The translations under genes and the position numbers were made by a program. Under the pieces are notes generated by a model, which saw only the letters and a list, made by a program, of their open reading frames with translations, was not told the DNA's origin and made no database searches. Source: Parasutterella muris (GTDB lineage: Bacteria; Pseudomonadota; Gammaproteobacteria; Burkholderiales; Burkholderiaceae_F). Taken from it: 64,000 nt of DNA. Location: positions 12,293 through 76,292 of the forward strand of contig NZ_CALPCV010000011.1 of the NCBI RefSeq assembly GCF_943193095.1, in the 5' to 3' direction. This document shows, piece after piece, positions 51,156-60,725 of this stretch (position 1 is its first letter; each line of letters begins with the position of its first letter).

Positions 51156-53540
51156 TCAGCTGCAGATTTTTAGATCAAAAACGAAGACAGTACCGCCGCC
51201 CTCATTATCTCTGACTCTAAGCCGTGTGTTGTGTGATTCGGCGATGGTTTGGCAGGTGGACAAACCGAGACCCAGCCCGTTCTTTTTGGTTGAGAAGAAC
51301 GGTGTAAAGAGGCTGGCTTTCATCGTGTCGCTGATGCCGGGACCGTGGTCGGCGACCTGAAGTTCCACTTCGTTGGCGCCGACTTTGGCGATAACCGCGA
51401 TGGTTCGGTCTGTGCAGCCCGCTTCCAGAATCGCTTCGGCCGCGTTGCGGATCAGGTTCATGAGAATCTGCATGATCTGTACCGGGTCGCAAAGAACATT
51501 GGGGAGAACCTTCGGCAGTTCATAGATAATGCGAATACCGGCGTACTTTTTCTCAATCAGCTTGCCGAGCTCCTGAGTGTCATTGATGACATTGGCGAGC
51601 GGCACATTTTCGAGTGTCGTCGGTCTGCGTTTGGCGAATGCGCGGATGTTTTTAATAATCTTGTCGATGCGTCCGGCCTGATTCGCAATCTTTTTATAGA
51701 TCTCGAGGACTTGTCCGCGGTTGACCTCAGGAGCGTTCCCGATAACTTCAATAGCGGTGTTGGCATAGGCCGTAATCGCCGTGAGCGGCTGATTAATTTC
51801 ATGCGTAATCGTAGAGGCCATTTCACCGAGAGTAATCAGACGAGAAGAATTTTCCATTCGGTTGGTTTGATCTTCCAATTCTTTTTCGTTGATTTTTCTC
51901 TGCGTGATGTCCTGAGCAGACTGCAGCGTCACGTGAGAGCCGCCGGGCAGAGTGACTCTGGCCTCTGTAATTCTGAACCAGCGCTCAAGGGAATCAACCC
52001 AAACTTCGGCCTCTCGGCTTCCCTGCGGATTAAACGGAATTTTGCAGGCGCGGGAGATCGCTAGGTGGCCGTCAGCGGTGTTGCCGAGCTGCTCGGTGTA
52101 GTGATCGTTATGAATCCCGAGCATGGTTCCGGTCGGCTTGTGGCTCACAACTGAAATACAGGACATTACGGAATTCAAAAGTCTCTGGTAGGAAGCGATC
52201 GCGTCGTTGGTGAGGTTCATCGACTGAGACTCAATCGTATTGTCCCGCATCATATAGATCCAGCCGATGTGTTCGTTGTAAGACGAATAAAAAGGCGTGG
52301 CAAGCAGCAGCACATTGAGCTGTTCATCGTCTTTGTGGCGAACGAGCAGATCAAAGCGGTAGGGAAAAGCTGCCGGATCGAGTTTAGAAGGATCGCCCAG
52401 CAGAGTCGCAGGCAGGACTGAAGTATCCGCCCAGAAAGGATAGGGCGGCGTTTTACCCTGCAGTTCATCTTCAGAGTAGCCGGTAATCACCTGAGCGGCC
52501 GGGTTGGTGTAAACGATCTTATTCTCCAGATCCGTAATCACGATCGCCGAGCTGATCGAATCTTCGATGGAGCGCCGCAATTCGAGTTCGCGGTTGGCTC
52601 GATCCAGATCCGCCTGGTTTTTACGCATCTCTTTATTCAGGAAAAAGAGCGAGATCAGAAGAAAGAGCATCAGCGCGCCGAGCCAATAGATCAGCGGACT
52701 GGCAAAGATTAGGGGACTTTCAACGATATTGCAGCCGTAGAGCTGGATCGAGGGCGGCAGGGGGTCCGCTGCGCGGACATAGCTCGGAATGGTGTAGTCA
52801 TCCGGCGGGTTGTAGGCCGCCCGACCGGCAATTTCCTCGGTTCCGTGCAGCAAGGAGAATTCATAATCGGCTCTGAGAGAGGAGGGCGTTGATTCTTCAA
52901 GCAGCTTATTCAGAGAGATTCGGCTCAGGAGCGCATAGCTTTTATCTTCAAGCGTGAACGGGTAGACGATTACCACGGAGGGCGACGTTGAATCTCCCGG
53001 CGTGAACCAGAAGGAAGAGATGGAAACTCGGTTTGAGAGAAACGCGTCCGCGATCGCGTCCCGTACAACCTGCGGGTAATCCAAATAGTTGTACTGACGC
53101 AGTTCTCTTTTTCCCAAGCGGGGGTTCACCATGGATTCGATGCCTTTGCCGCTTGGTTCGATCAGTCGGATCAAAGTGATTTCCGGGTTGCTGTTGAGCA
53201 GCTCCCGAGAGAATTTGTTCAGAACCGCCGCAGTATTTCCGTCCAGTTCCAGCCGCTCGATAAGGCGCGCCATGGAGGCGGAGCTGGCGCGAAGACGCAT
53301 TTCGATATTGTCTGCGACCTTTGCGGTGCTTTTCATCAGATTGGTTCTGAGGATGGCTTCGTTATTGGAGCGGACATTGAGATAAAAAGCCGCGAAGATA
53401 ACGATCAGAAGAACCGCGATCGCCCAAATAAAAGGGGTAGTTCCGTTCGGTAAGTTTGAATGGCTGCGCAACCCTGCAAAGGAAGCGGTAAAACGCTCTA
53501 ATAGATCATTGTTCTGAGACAAGTTTTTTTGCTGAGCCAT
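51156..53540 (-). CDS. Membrane sensor histidine kinase with PAS domain (DctS/FixL-like)
   Basis: 794 aa. A first membrane helix at about residues 37-55 and a second at about 275-300 bound a periplasmic sensor domain of about 220 residues. Cytoplasmic PAS follows (VITDLENKIVYTNPAAQVITGYSEDEL), then a second PAS-like region. The H-box is STITHEINQPLTAITAYANT, typical of the HK4/FixL-DctS class, followed by LMNLIRNAAEAIL, VADHGPGISD and GLGLGLSTCQTI. Partner regulator is at 50156-50833. The signal cannot be named; large dCACHE-like sensors in this class often bind carboxylates. Confidence 0.92.
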   Translation of the reverse strand: MAQQKNLSQNNDLLERFTASFAGLRSHSNLPNGTTPFIWAIAVLLIVIFAAFYLNVRSNNEAILRTNLMKSTAKVADNIEMRLRASSASMARLIERLELDGNTAAVLNKFSRELLNSNPEITLIRLIEPSGKGIESMVNPRLGKRELRQYNYLDYPQVVRDAIADAFLSNRVSISSFWFTPGDSTSPSVVIVYPFTLEDKSYALLSRISLNKLLEESTPSSLRADYEFSLLHGTEEIAGRAAYNPPDDYTIPSYVRAADPLPPSIQLYGCNIVESPLIFASPLIYWLGALMLFLLISLFFLNKEMRKNQADLDRANRELELRRSIEDSISSAIVITDLENKIVYTNPAAQVITGYSEDELQGKTPPYPFWADTSVLPATLLGDPSKLDPAAFPYRFDLLVRHKDDEQLNVLLLATPFYSSYNEHIGWIYMMRDNTIESQSMNLTNDAIASYQRLLNSVMSCISVVSHKPTGTMLGIHNDHYTEQLGNTADGHLAISRACKIPFNPQGSREAEVWVDSLERWFRITEARVTLPGGSHVTLQSAQDITQRKINEKELEDQTNRMENSSRLITLGEMASTITHEINQPLTAITAYANTAIEVIGNAPEVNRGQVLEIYKKIANQAGRIDKIIKNIRAFAKRRPTTLENVPLANVINDTQELGKLIEKKYAGIRIIYELPKVLPNVLCDPVQIMQILMNLIRNAAEAILEAGCTDRTIAVIAKVGANEVELQVADHGPGISDTMKASLFTPFFSTKKNGLGLGLSTCQTIAESHNTRLRVRDNEGGGTVFVFDLKICS

Positions 53541-53639
53541 AGTTAGTTAAAACGAACCGTTGGGAAAAGAAAACAGACAAATTATCAATGTCTATTATGA
53601 CACTGTTCGATGTGCGCAAAGATTGTCCGGTGAATTTGC

Positions 53640-53666
53640 GTACTCAAACAAAAATAATCTGAGTAC
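53640..53666. repeat. Inverted repeat between the kinase and rpiA
   Basis: GTACTCA (53640-53646) and TGAGTAC (53660-53666) are perfect arms around 13 bases, in the 196-bp divergent gap. Candidate operator for either gene. Confidence 0.45.
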
Positions 53667-53736
53667 AGAATAAGTTGAGTTTGGACCGATACAATAATCA
53701 AGTCGAGATGATTGTTAGGTTTTTTAGGATAAGGAT

Positions 53737-54429
53737 ATGGACCTGCAGAACGAATTAAAGCAAAAAGCGGCCGCAGCTGCCTTGGAATATGTGAAAGAGG
53801 GCGAATACCTCGGAGTGGGCACGGGATCAACGGTTAGCTTTTTCATTACCGAGCTGGCGACTTCCGGTAAACGAGTCAAAGGCTGTGTTTCGAGTTCGGA
53901 AGCAACTACCCGACAGCTTTTAGCTTATGGAATTCCGGTTTGTGATTTAAATGACATTGTCGGAACAATTCCTGTCTATGTTGACGGCTGTGATGAAATT
54001 GACGGTAATTTCTGCATGATCAAGGGCGGCGGCGGAGCGCTTACCCGCGAAAAGATTTTGGCGGAGGCCTCCGATATGTATGTCTGCATTGCAGACGCTT
54101 CGAAAGAGGTTAAACAGCTTGGCAAGTTCCCGCTTCCGCTGGAAGTCATTCCGATGGCAGTGTCTTCTGTCTGCCGTGCGATGGAAGAGCTTGGCGGTCA
54201 TCCGACGGTTCGCGATATGGTTACCGACAACGGCAATAATATTGTTGATGTTCACGGTCTGCAGATTAAGGAGCCGACTCGTTTGGAGGCTGCGATTAAC
54301 CAGATACCGGGCGTTGTGACCTGCGGTATTTTCGGAAAACGCGGTGCGGATGTGCTGCTCATCGGTACACCTGAGGGTGTCCGTACACTGAAACCGAAAA
54401 AAGGATTTTTTTCAGGCCGTCAGAAGTAA
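53737..54429 (+). CDS. rpiA: Ribose-5-phosphate isomerase A
   Basis: Interconverts ribose-5-P and ribulose-5-P in the pentose phosphate pathway. 230 aa with YLGVGTGSTVSFFI, SSEATTRQL, YVDGCDEIDGNFCMIKGGGG (active-site Asp, Lys) and the final RTLKPKKG. AAGGAT precedes the ATG. Followed by a bidirectional terminator. Confidence 0.97.
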   Translation: MDLQNELKQKAAAAALEYVKEGEYLGVGTGSTVSFFITELATSGKRVKGCVSSSEATTRQLLAYGIPVCDLNDIVGTIPVYVDGCDEIDGNFCMIKGGGGALTREKILAEASDMYVCIADASKEVKQLGKFPLPLEVIPMAVSSVCRAMEELGGHPTVRDMVTDNGNNIVDVHGLQIKEPTRLEAAINQIPGVVTCGIFGKRGADVLLIGTPEGVRTLKPKKGFFSGRQK

Positions 54430-54440
54430 TTTCTGAAAGA

Positions 54441-54475
54441 AAAAAGCCCGGAATAGTACTGTTTTCGGGCTTTTT
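54441..54475. terminator. Bidirectional terminator between rpiA and the SIMPL gene
   Basis: AAAAAGCCCG (54441-54450) pairs with CGGGCTTTTT (54466-54475), with A and T tracts on both flanks. Confidence 0.85.
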
Positions 54476-54527
54476 CCGTTTTTGAGACCATATAAACGGT
54501 CCCGGTTATTCTCTTAGAACTGCCGGA

Positions 54528-55238
54528 TTAATCGTTTAAGAAATATTCGACGGTTGTGACTACGCGGACATTTTTGATAAAGGGCGTGTTTTCGTCTCTG
54601 TCCGTGATGGTGAAGACGCCCTGATTCGCCCTGCGGATTTTTCCGAGCTTAGAGCCCGAATCGTCTGCAAACTTTTGGGCTGCCGCCTTAGCGTTCTTCG
54701 TCGCTGATTCGATCATTTCCGGTTTAATTTCATTCAGACCGGTAAAACTATAGGCGGTCATGTAGCTGTAATCACTGCTGAGGGCGACGCCTTTTTTCAG
54801 CAGTTCGCGCTGCGTCACGGAAAGTTTGCGGATGGTATCTACCTTATCGGTAGAAACCGTGACGACCTGAGTCAGGATATAGCGGTAAGGGCGTGTTCTG
54901 CCGTCGTAAGAGTTTGCCAGGGTGTCCTGAACTTTAGGAGACGCGAGTGTGATTTCGCTTTCGTCGATACCGTTGTCCTTAAGAAACTTTAGAACCAGAT
55001 TTTGTTTTTCTTCAAGCGCATCATAAGCGGCGGCGAGTTCATTTCCCATTTCTGTGAAACTGAGGGGCCAAATAACATGCGTGGCCTTCACTTCCTTTTC
55101 GCTCAGGCCCTTGACTGTCACAATTCGATCTTTATTCAAGAAGGCAGTCGCTGCGTCTCCGAGCTGGTTTCCGAGGAGTGTGACACCACCGATAAAGCCG
55201 GCGGCCAAAATAATTGAGGGGATGAATCTGTTGTTCAT
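54528..55238 (-). CDS. SIMPL domain (DUF541) envelope protein
   Basis: 236 aa. N-terminal hydrophobic helix at about residues 7-25 (IILAAGFIGGVTLLGNQL), then a SIMPL domain: DRIVTVKGLSEKEVKATHVIW and a C-terminal half with ATKNAKAAAQKFADDSGSKLGKI. Family members (for example E. coli YggE) are periplasmic and linked to oxidative-stress tolerance; mechanism is unknown. It lies 17 bases after the PfpI-like gene on the same strand, so the two are likely an operon. Confidence 0.88.
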   Translation of the reverse strand: MNNRFIPSIILAAGFIGGVTLLGNQLGDAATAFLNKDRIVTVKGLSEKEVKATHVIWPLSFTEMGNELAAAYDALEEKQNLVLKFLKDNGIDESEITLASPKVQDTLANSYDGRTRPYRYILTQVVTVSTDKVDTIRKLSVTQRELLKKGVALSSDYSYMTAYSFTGLNEIKPEMIESATKNAKAAAQKFADDSGSKLGKIRRANQGVFTITDRDENTPFIKNVRVVTTVEYFLND

Positions 55239-55255
55239 AAATGAGTTTTCCTCTT

Positions 55256-56041
55256 TTAGCTGGCTAAAGCGTTTTTGATAGCAGAACCGACAGCGGCTGC
55301 AGACATCGGATTCTGACCTGTAATGACTCTGTCATTGACGACGCAGTGGGTTTGGAAATTATCGGATTTTTCAAAATGCGCATGTTGAGCTTTCAGTTTT
55401 GTTTCCAAAGAGAAAGGCACGACATTTTTCAGGTTAACAGCTTCCTCTTCGGAATCGGTGAAGCTATTAATCTTTTTGCCATTAATTAAATAGGTACCGT
55501 TTGGAAGTTTGATATTGATCAGTCCGGCCGCTCCGTGGCAAACGGAAGCAACCACGCCGCCGTTGGTATAAATTTTTGAAGCGATAGCCGCAAGTTCTTT
55601 ATTGTCCGGGAAGTCCCACATTGCGCCGTGCCCGCCGGCGTAATAAATCTCAGCATATTCATCGGGTTTAATATCAGAAGGCTTCAAAGTGAAATTAATC
55701 TTCTTTTGATAGACCATATCCTGAGAAAACTCCTTGTTCACCGGATCGGACGGGTCGTCGCCCTCAAAAGCGCAAGCGCCGCCCTTCGGACTGACAAAGT
55801 CGATTTCATAGCCGGCATCTTTAAGAATTTTCCAAGGGTACGTTACTTCTGAAAGCCAATATCCTGTTTTCTTACCGGTTTTACCCAAATCCGAATGACT
55901 TGTAATCACGAAAAGGATTTTCTTATCTCTTTTCGGAGGTTCCTCTGCAGGGGCTAGCGCACCTTTATTTTCCGCCGCAAAGACCGGGCTAGCCACTGCG
56001 CCTGCTGCAATTACCGTTAATAGATTTCGTCTCTGCATCAT
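55256..56041 (-). CDS. Exported DJ-1/PfpI (Hsp31-like) protein
   Basis: 261 aa. The N terminus MMQRRNLLTVIAAGAVASPVFA is a signal peptide with a twin-arginine (Tat-like RRNLL). The body is a DJ-1/PfpI domain: ILFVITSHSDLG, YYAGGHGAMWDFPDN, and the nucleophile elbow VASVCHGAAGL (C168-H169). The Hsp31 class acts as glyoxalase III, deglycase or holdase; which activity applies cannot be read here. Export is unusual for the family. Pairing with a SIMPL protein suggests a periplasmic stress role (inference). Confidence 0.88.
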   Translation of the reverse strand: MMQRRNLLTVIAAGAVASPVFAAENKGALAPAEEPPKRDKKILFVITSHSDLGKTGKKTGYWLSEVTYPWKILKDAGYEIDFVSPKGGACAFEGDDPSDPVNKEFSQDMVYQKKINFTLKPSDIKPDEYAEIYYAGGHGAMWDFPDNKELAAIASKIYTNGGVVASVCHGAAGLINIKLPNGTYLINGKKINSFTDSEEEAVNLKNVVPFSLETKLKAQHAHFEKSDNFQTHCVVNDRVITGQNPMSAAAVGSAIKNALAS

Positions 56042-56474
56042 TAGAGCCTGAAAATTAATTGATTTTCCGATTATAGGAATCTCTCAAGCTTTGGGACTTT
56101 TAAGGTCCGAAATTGGGACAACACATAGAAGAAAGTTTCATGATTTTGTAACGAATATCTCTAGTTAAAGGCCAAAGTGAGGTTTTAGAGTCTTATCTTC
56201 CTTACTTCTTCGTTATTCGCGGGAAGAGTTAGAGTGCATCCTGAATACCCAAAATTCTAGGAGTTATTTTCATAAATAGTCTCATATTTAATTTAACTAA
56301 TTGATTTTATGACTATTTTTGGTAATGTAAGGATAGACTTTTTTAACTTCATAGACGATAACTTATTACCTATGAAAGAAACCAATCGCCCTACAAATAT
56401 AGATAGTAAAACTCAGGAAAAGCCGTTCAAGAAAACTTGTTAACCCCTATAATTAAAGAAAGGGAGTTCCCGAA
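56042..56474. other. Intergenic region, no convincing gene
   Basis: A/T-rich. It holds a 23-codon frame at 56372-56443 with no ribosome site, which I do not call. The promoters of the divergent PfpI-like gene and the 92-aa gene must lie here; I see no consensus pair. Confidence 0.4.
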
Positions 56475-56753
56475 ATGTCACTTATTGATGATTTTATGAA
56501 TTCGATTATCGGGAAGATTTGGTGTGCCGGGATGCTCATTGTCGGCGTACCCCTTCTCGGACTGGTCGGGTATGGAACTATTTTGATTGGCTACGAGCTT
56601 ATACAAGAAATTGAAGATCCTCTGTGGCGCGATTTAACTTATGCCTTGATTTTCGAAAGTTGCGTGATCGTATTTGTTGTCAAAACAACCTATATCAATT
56701 GGTTCAGGAAGCATCTTTGGAGGCTTCCTGAATTGAAGGACAAGAACCAATAA
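56475..56753 (+). CDS. Small two-helix membrane protein, 92 aa, unknown
   Basis: Starts at ATG 56475 with GGGAG eight bases upstream. Two hydrophobic helices: about residues 15-40 (WCAGMLIVGVPLLGLVGYG...) and 53-72 (DLTYALIFESCVIVFVVK), joined by an acidic loop (QEIEDPLW), with a basic tail (NWFRKHLWRLPELKDK). No family recognised. A clean terminator follows. It borders the accessory region starting at tRNA-Arg. Confidence 0.7.
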   Translation: MSLIDDFMNSIIGKIWCAGMLIVGVPLLGLVGYGTILIGYELIQEIEDPLWRDLTYALIFESCVIVFVVKTTYINWFRKHLWRLPELKDKNQ

Positions 56754-56771
56754 CTCCTTGTTTAAGTATCT

Positions 56772-56796
56772 AAAGCCGCCTTTGAGCGGCTTTTTC
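56772..56796 (+). terminator. Rho-independent terminator after the 92-aa gene
   Basis: AAAGCCGC (56772-56779) and GCGGCTTT (56786-56793) with a 6-nt loop, then TT. Confidence 0.85.
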
Positions 56797-56820
56797 TTTG
56801 GCTAAAACCATGCCGATACC

Positions 56821-56856
56821 TAAGACCAGAATTTTATCTAAGACCAGAATTTTATC
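56821..56856. repeat. Perfect 18-bp tandem duplication
   Basis: TAAGACCAGAATTTTATC occurs twice head to tail (56821-56838, 56839-56856). Likely replication slippage; may vary between strains. Confidence 0.9.
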
Positions 56857-56946
56857 CACATATGACAAAAAACCTCATGCAAGACCGAATGTCCGATGAG
56901 GTGTTTCTGTTTTAACTTCACTGAAGCAATTAACTTCAGGAGAGGT

Positions 56947-57023
56947 TGGCGCGCCAGGCAGGAGTCGAACCCACGACCACCTGGTTCGTAGCCAGGTACT
57001 CTATCCAGCTGAGCTACTGGCGC
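56947..57023 (-). tRNA. tRNA-Arg (anticodon ACG)
   Basis: On minus, GCGCCAG at the 5' end pairs with CTGGCGC, then discriminator G and an encoded CCA (56947-56949). D-arm TAGCTCAGCTGGATAGAG, anticodon loop CTACGAA and T-arm GGGTTCGACTCC are all present. The ACG anticodon is the substrate of TadA, encoded at 30.3 kb. Confidence 0.97.
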
Positions 57024-58059
57024 AACCGAGGAACGAACTATACCAGTCTTTTTTTATGTGTGCAAGTCGACAAAAACCATTTTGGGTGAATTTCAAAATA
57101 AGAAACGAAGCAGCATGAGTCGGAACGATCGGACCGTCCTTTCTGCCTAATACAACAGCCGAAGCCTATGGAATTAGTTCGTTGGGAGGGGGTTCTATCA
57201 TGGGAAGGTTATGTCAGTTCTTGTCTGTACGACAGCCTATTTAAAGGCTATGACGGTAAGCCAAGATCCAGAAAGAGATTCTGAGAGCGCGAGGCGGGAC
57301 TCCGGGCGCACAACACGTCATATCTCAGACTACCAACCGCAACTCATACAGCGCGCCGGCTCACGCTGCTCCATCTCAAACCCGCCCCACAGATAACCGG
57401 CTGCGAACGGGCCGAAGCAGTCTTGAAACGCTCTCAGAATCTCTGATCGCTTATGATACCGTTTTTGAGGAGGAAAATAAAAGGAACAAGGGAATCACCG
57501 AGTTTATTCTGCACAATAAGGAAGGTAACGAATAGAATAAGCTTGATTAAAAGCTTACAGACGACAAGTATTGCTATTTCAGAATGCGGGGGCCATTAAA
57601 ACAGCATCGCTTTGATTTACCGCTTGTCTATCTTGCGCTTATCCCTGTTCGGTTTATATAGGTCGTGCCGAAAAAAGTCCCGTGCATGTGACTGCTGAGG
57701 AAATTTCCACTTGTCTTCGAGAGGCAAACGTTGCCCCACAACTGCTAAGTGAAGACAGCTCAGTCTTTGCAACTATGGAGCGATGGGGCAACCTCAGAAA
57801 GGGTCTTGAGCGGCAAAGGACTTCTGAGCTCGTAGAAATGATTAAAAAACATCAAAGGCACCGTCGATCTTAGAGGCTTGCGGATTAACAATGCTAAATA
57901 GGTTCTGTTCCTTGCAAGAGCTCGCTAGAAGTCTAAAGACAAAGTTCCAGGACTCTAACAGCGCAGTGCTGACTCTAAAGAGGTTGGATTTATTATGACG
58001 CAGAAATAATTCTTAAACTGCCCCCAACCTAAGTAACACAAGGGATAAAGGCTTTTTTA
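57024..58059. other. Decayed DNA with gene fragments
   Basis: No intact gene. Short open stretches change frame: about 57136-57291 reads MELVRWEGVLSWEGYVSS and on. About 57262-57535 contains TNRNSYSAPAHAAPSQTR and ends HNKEGNE. About 57667-57873 reads AEKSPVHVTAEEISTCLREA to MIKKHQRHRRS. Lack of starts, ribosome sites and consistent frame says these are remnants, probably of the same phage-derived element as the next feature. I could not assign families to them. Confidence 0.5.
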
Positions 58060-60612
58060 TTTACGAGATTCTCCTAAAGACGGGGATGAGGTGTCTTAAA
58101 CAAACTCAAATTTAGGAGAAAGGAAGCCTTCTAAATTGGCTGTTACCGATCCGGAAATCTCCATAATTAGAGGACTGCAGAGAGTTAAGGAAGTCTTAGA
58201 AAATAAGACCTTTCGCGCACCGTGTTGTTTGGAGTGGATCTTTGAGCGTCTGGGTCGATATTAATTATGGAAAGCACGGAGAGATTGTTGACGACTATTT
58301 TGGCACAAAAGGAGCAATGGGCGATTCTCATATTGTAGATAAAAGAAGTCTTGCAGAAGGTCTTAACCCAGAAGAGGTAGCAGAAGTACTAAGAAAGATG
58401 GTTAGGACACTAGCCAAAGGGCAAGCGAAGGAATCTCGATCAGGTGGCAAAGCAATTACCAATGATGGTTTTAGAGTGCTACTGTCCTGAAAAGGTGGGA
58501 ACCACTACATTGTTTCAGCGTTCGGAAGAGTAAGAAGAGGGGAGGCTTCGCTCTCCGGCCCGTTGAACGCAGTTAATTCGACAAATGCCAATATGGACGC
58601 CCTTGGCAAAAGCGTACCCCTCATCGAAGAAAAGGAAAAGAACCCTTCTTCGACAGTAATAACTATCGCAGATCAAAAGCTTCTTTTCAAGGGGTAGAAA
58701 GAAAATCAGAGCGAACTCGATCCGAAAACACAAGAAACCTTAGATGGTATTAAACGCCGATAAGCTTCCTAAAAGGCTAAGTCGGACGTTGTCTAGACAG
58801 AGGGAAAAAGGCATCTAAAAAAGTGTCAATTAAAGAGGGCGAGTTCGAAGCACAAGGGAAAGTTAACTAAAACCCCGACGTTAGGAGAATAATTCTCTAA
58901 TTTTTTGCAAGTTTCGCGTCTCTTTTTTGTTGCCTTCATTTATCTATGTTAAATATTGTCATTACCTAATTGAGAAGGACTGCTATGTTTATCGGTATCG
59001 TTACCGACGGCAAATATAAATTCGTCAAGCTTCTCGAGGGATGTAAGGACGAAAAAGGGAAGACAAGAACCCCTTTGGAAGACTCGAAGCTCTTCTCAAA
59101 GAGGATCTGGAAGCGGTTGATAAACTCAAAGCTAAGAACAATGGACGACACAAAGAAGAACTCGAGCTGCGGCAAAAGCGGCGTTGAAAAGATCTTGAAG
59201 AAATTTTGGCCTTCAACGGGAAGCTAATAACTAAGACTTTCTGAAAGAAAGTGGGTCGCCGAGCGGCAGATGCTCCTTTAGAAGGAACCCCTGCCTCTAC
59301 GTCTGGAAACGACCTCGGTCTCTTTAAACCCAGTACAAGCCTAGCAAAAAAACTAAGAAAAGTCATTCACTTAAAAGAAGACGCGACAACAATTCGAAAG
59401 GCGTCTAAGTCATCTCTCACCGAAAAGCAAAAGGACCGAAATTTCAACGACGTTAGAAGAGGTCTCTTTAAATCTTGGGAAGTTGCCGTAACAAACCAGC
59501 TGCTGAACTCTGGTAAGGTCGTTATTTGCCGCTTTAACGAAGAATTCCTGGATAGGATGGTGGAGGACGAGTACGCCAATGATCCGTCTAAATCTAAGGA
59601 AGAAATTCGTCAGGAGCTTATAAATGAAGGCCTGGACTGAGGGACCAATGCTCTCTATGACGAAAAGACAGGAAAGGTCTATATCAACGGAGAAAACGTA
59701 GACGAAGGCGAAGCAGGGGCAGTTCTTGCTTATGAAATTGGTGTCCACGCTGCTAAAGATTCAGAGTTCAATGAGCTTATCGGTGGCATTGAAAACCGAG
59801 TTGAAGTTCTGATGAAAAAAGGGCTGAAGAGTAAGAAGCCCGCAGAAAGGAGATTCTGGGAAGATGTCAAACGCCGCATGGATGGCGCCAGAGTCTCGAA
59901 CAACGAGGAAAGACTTGTGTACTTCTTGGAGGTTTATACCAAGAGAAACGATGTTGTTCCTCAATCCGAAAGATCGGTGTTTGATCAGATTGCTGGTGTG
60001 CTTAAAAATGGCTTTTCTTGGTATTAACCGCATCGACGAAAACAAGGCAGCTGAGCTTCTCTGAGACGTGGTGAGAGCCTATGCGGAAGAGTTTCAGAAT
60101 AATTCAAATTTAAGAGGAAGGAAAGCTTCCAAGAGTACAGTCAAGGACAGTGGAGGAAAATATGCAAACCCAAACGCAGAAGATCACGCAAGATATGCAC
60201 AACAGCTCAGACAAGAAGAGCCCCGAAGCCACAGAGAAGAGTTTGAGCAAAGAGGATTTGATAAGAAAACAACAAGTCTCCGAGGACAAGCAAAGGCCGC
60301 AAACTTTGGACGAGCTAACGCCGGAAAACTCCATAAAGTTCACGGAGATAGACGTAGAAATAGCTCGGGCCTTCGGGTTTCTGTAAGCTGGAAGGCTCCT
60401 GAGAAGTTAAAGTAGGTATACTCCCTTAATCGGATGGCAACACCGATATTCTTCAGTTGGATGGCTCACCCAAAAGCGCAGTTGATTTTCGCAACGCGAT
60501 CTTAAACAGCAAAAAGACAATCCCTTTGCTGCGTCGGTTTACGCTTACGATATTCAAGACTACAAAAAAATGAAACTCTTCTTGAGTTTGATGTTGATTG
60601 ATGCAGTGTGAT
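58060..60612 (+). pseudogene. Decayed large polyvalent phage protein (nuclease- and zincin-like segments)
   Basis: Successive segments read like one long phage MuF-type polyvalent protein broken by stops and frame changes. Segment 1 (58136-58490) has LAVTDPEISIIRGLQRVKEV, GDSHIVDKR and SGGKAITNDGFRVLLS, then past a stop GGNHYIVSAFG; this resembles phage barnase/colicin-E5-like nuclease domains. Segment 2 (59068-60024) is helical and Lys/Glu-rich, then TGKVYINGENVDEGEAGAVL and AYEIGVHAA, like the HE..HA zincin region but with Tyr in place of the first His. Segment 3 (60008-60415) contains GINRIDENKAAELL and VVRAYAEEF. Segment 4 (60528-60612) has AASVYAYDIQDYKKMKLFLS, like the C-terminal acetyltransferase-like domain of such proteins. 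It lies between tRNA-Arg and tRNA-Ser. Family resemblance is from memory, not a search. Confidence 0.6.
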
Positions 60613-60634
60613 GTAGGTAGGGGATGCAGAGTAC

Positions 60635-60725
60635 TGGCGGAGAGGGGGGGATTCGAACCCCCGAAACCTTTAAAGGGTTTACACGCTTTCCAGGCGTGCG
60701 CCTTAAACCACTCGGCCACCTCTCC
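60635..60725 (-). tRNA. tRNA-Ser (anticodon GGA)
   Basis: On minus, GGAGAGG pairs with CCTCTCC, then G and encoded CCA. GTGGCCGAGTGGTTTAAGG is the D-arm, the anticodon loop is CTGGAAA within CACGC/GCGTG, the long variable arm AACCCTTTAAAGGTT is class II, and the T-arm is GGGGGTTCGAATCCCCC. Confidence 0.97.

Noticed and set aside
56372..56443. 23-codon plus-strand frame (MKETNRPTNIDSK...)
   Set aside because: No Shine-Dalgarno sequence and too short to support without conservation.
56821..56856. Tandem repeat as a CRISPR remnant
   Set aside because: Copies are directly adjacent without spacers and there are no cas genes.
58097..60064. Several in-frame TGA codons in the polyvalent-protein remnant as possible stop-codon recoding or C-to-T decay signature
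   Set aside because: TAA, TAG and frameshifts are also present, so recoding does not fit. Every stop is one C-to-T change from CAA, CAG or CGA by definition, so the pattern carries no information.
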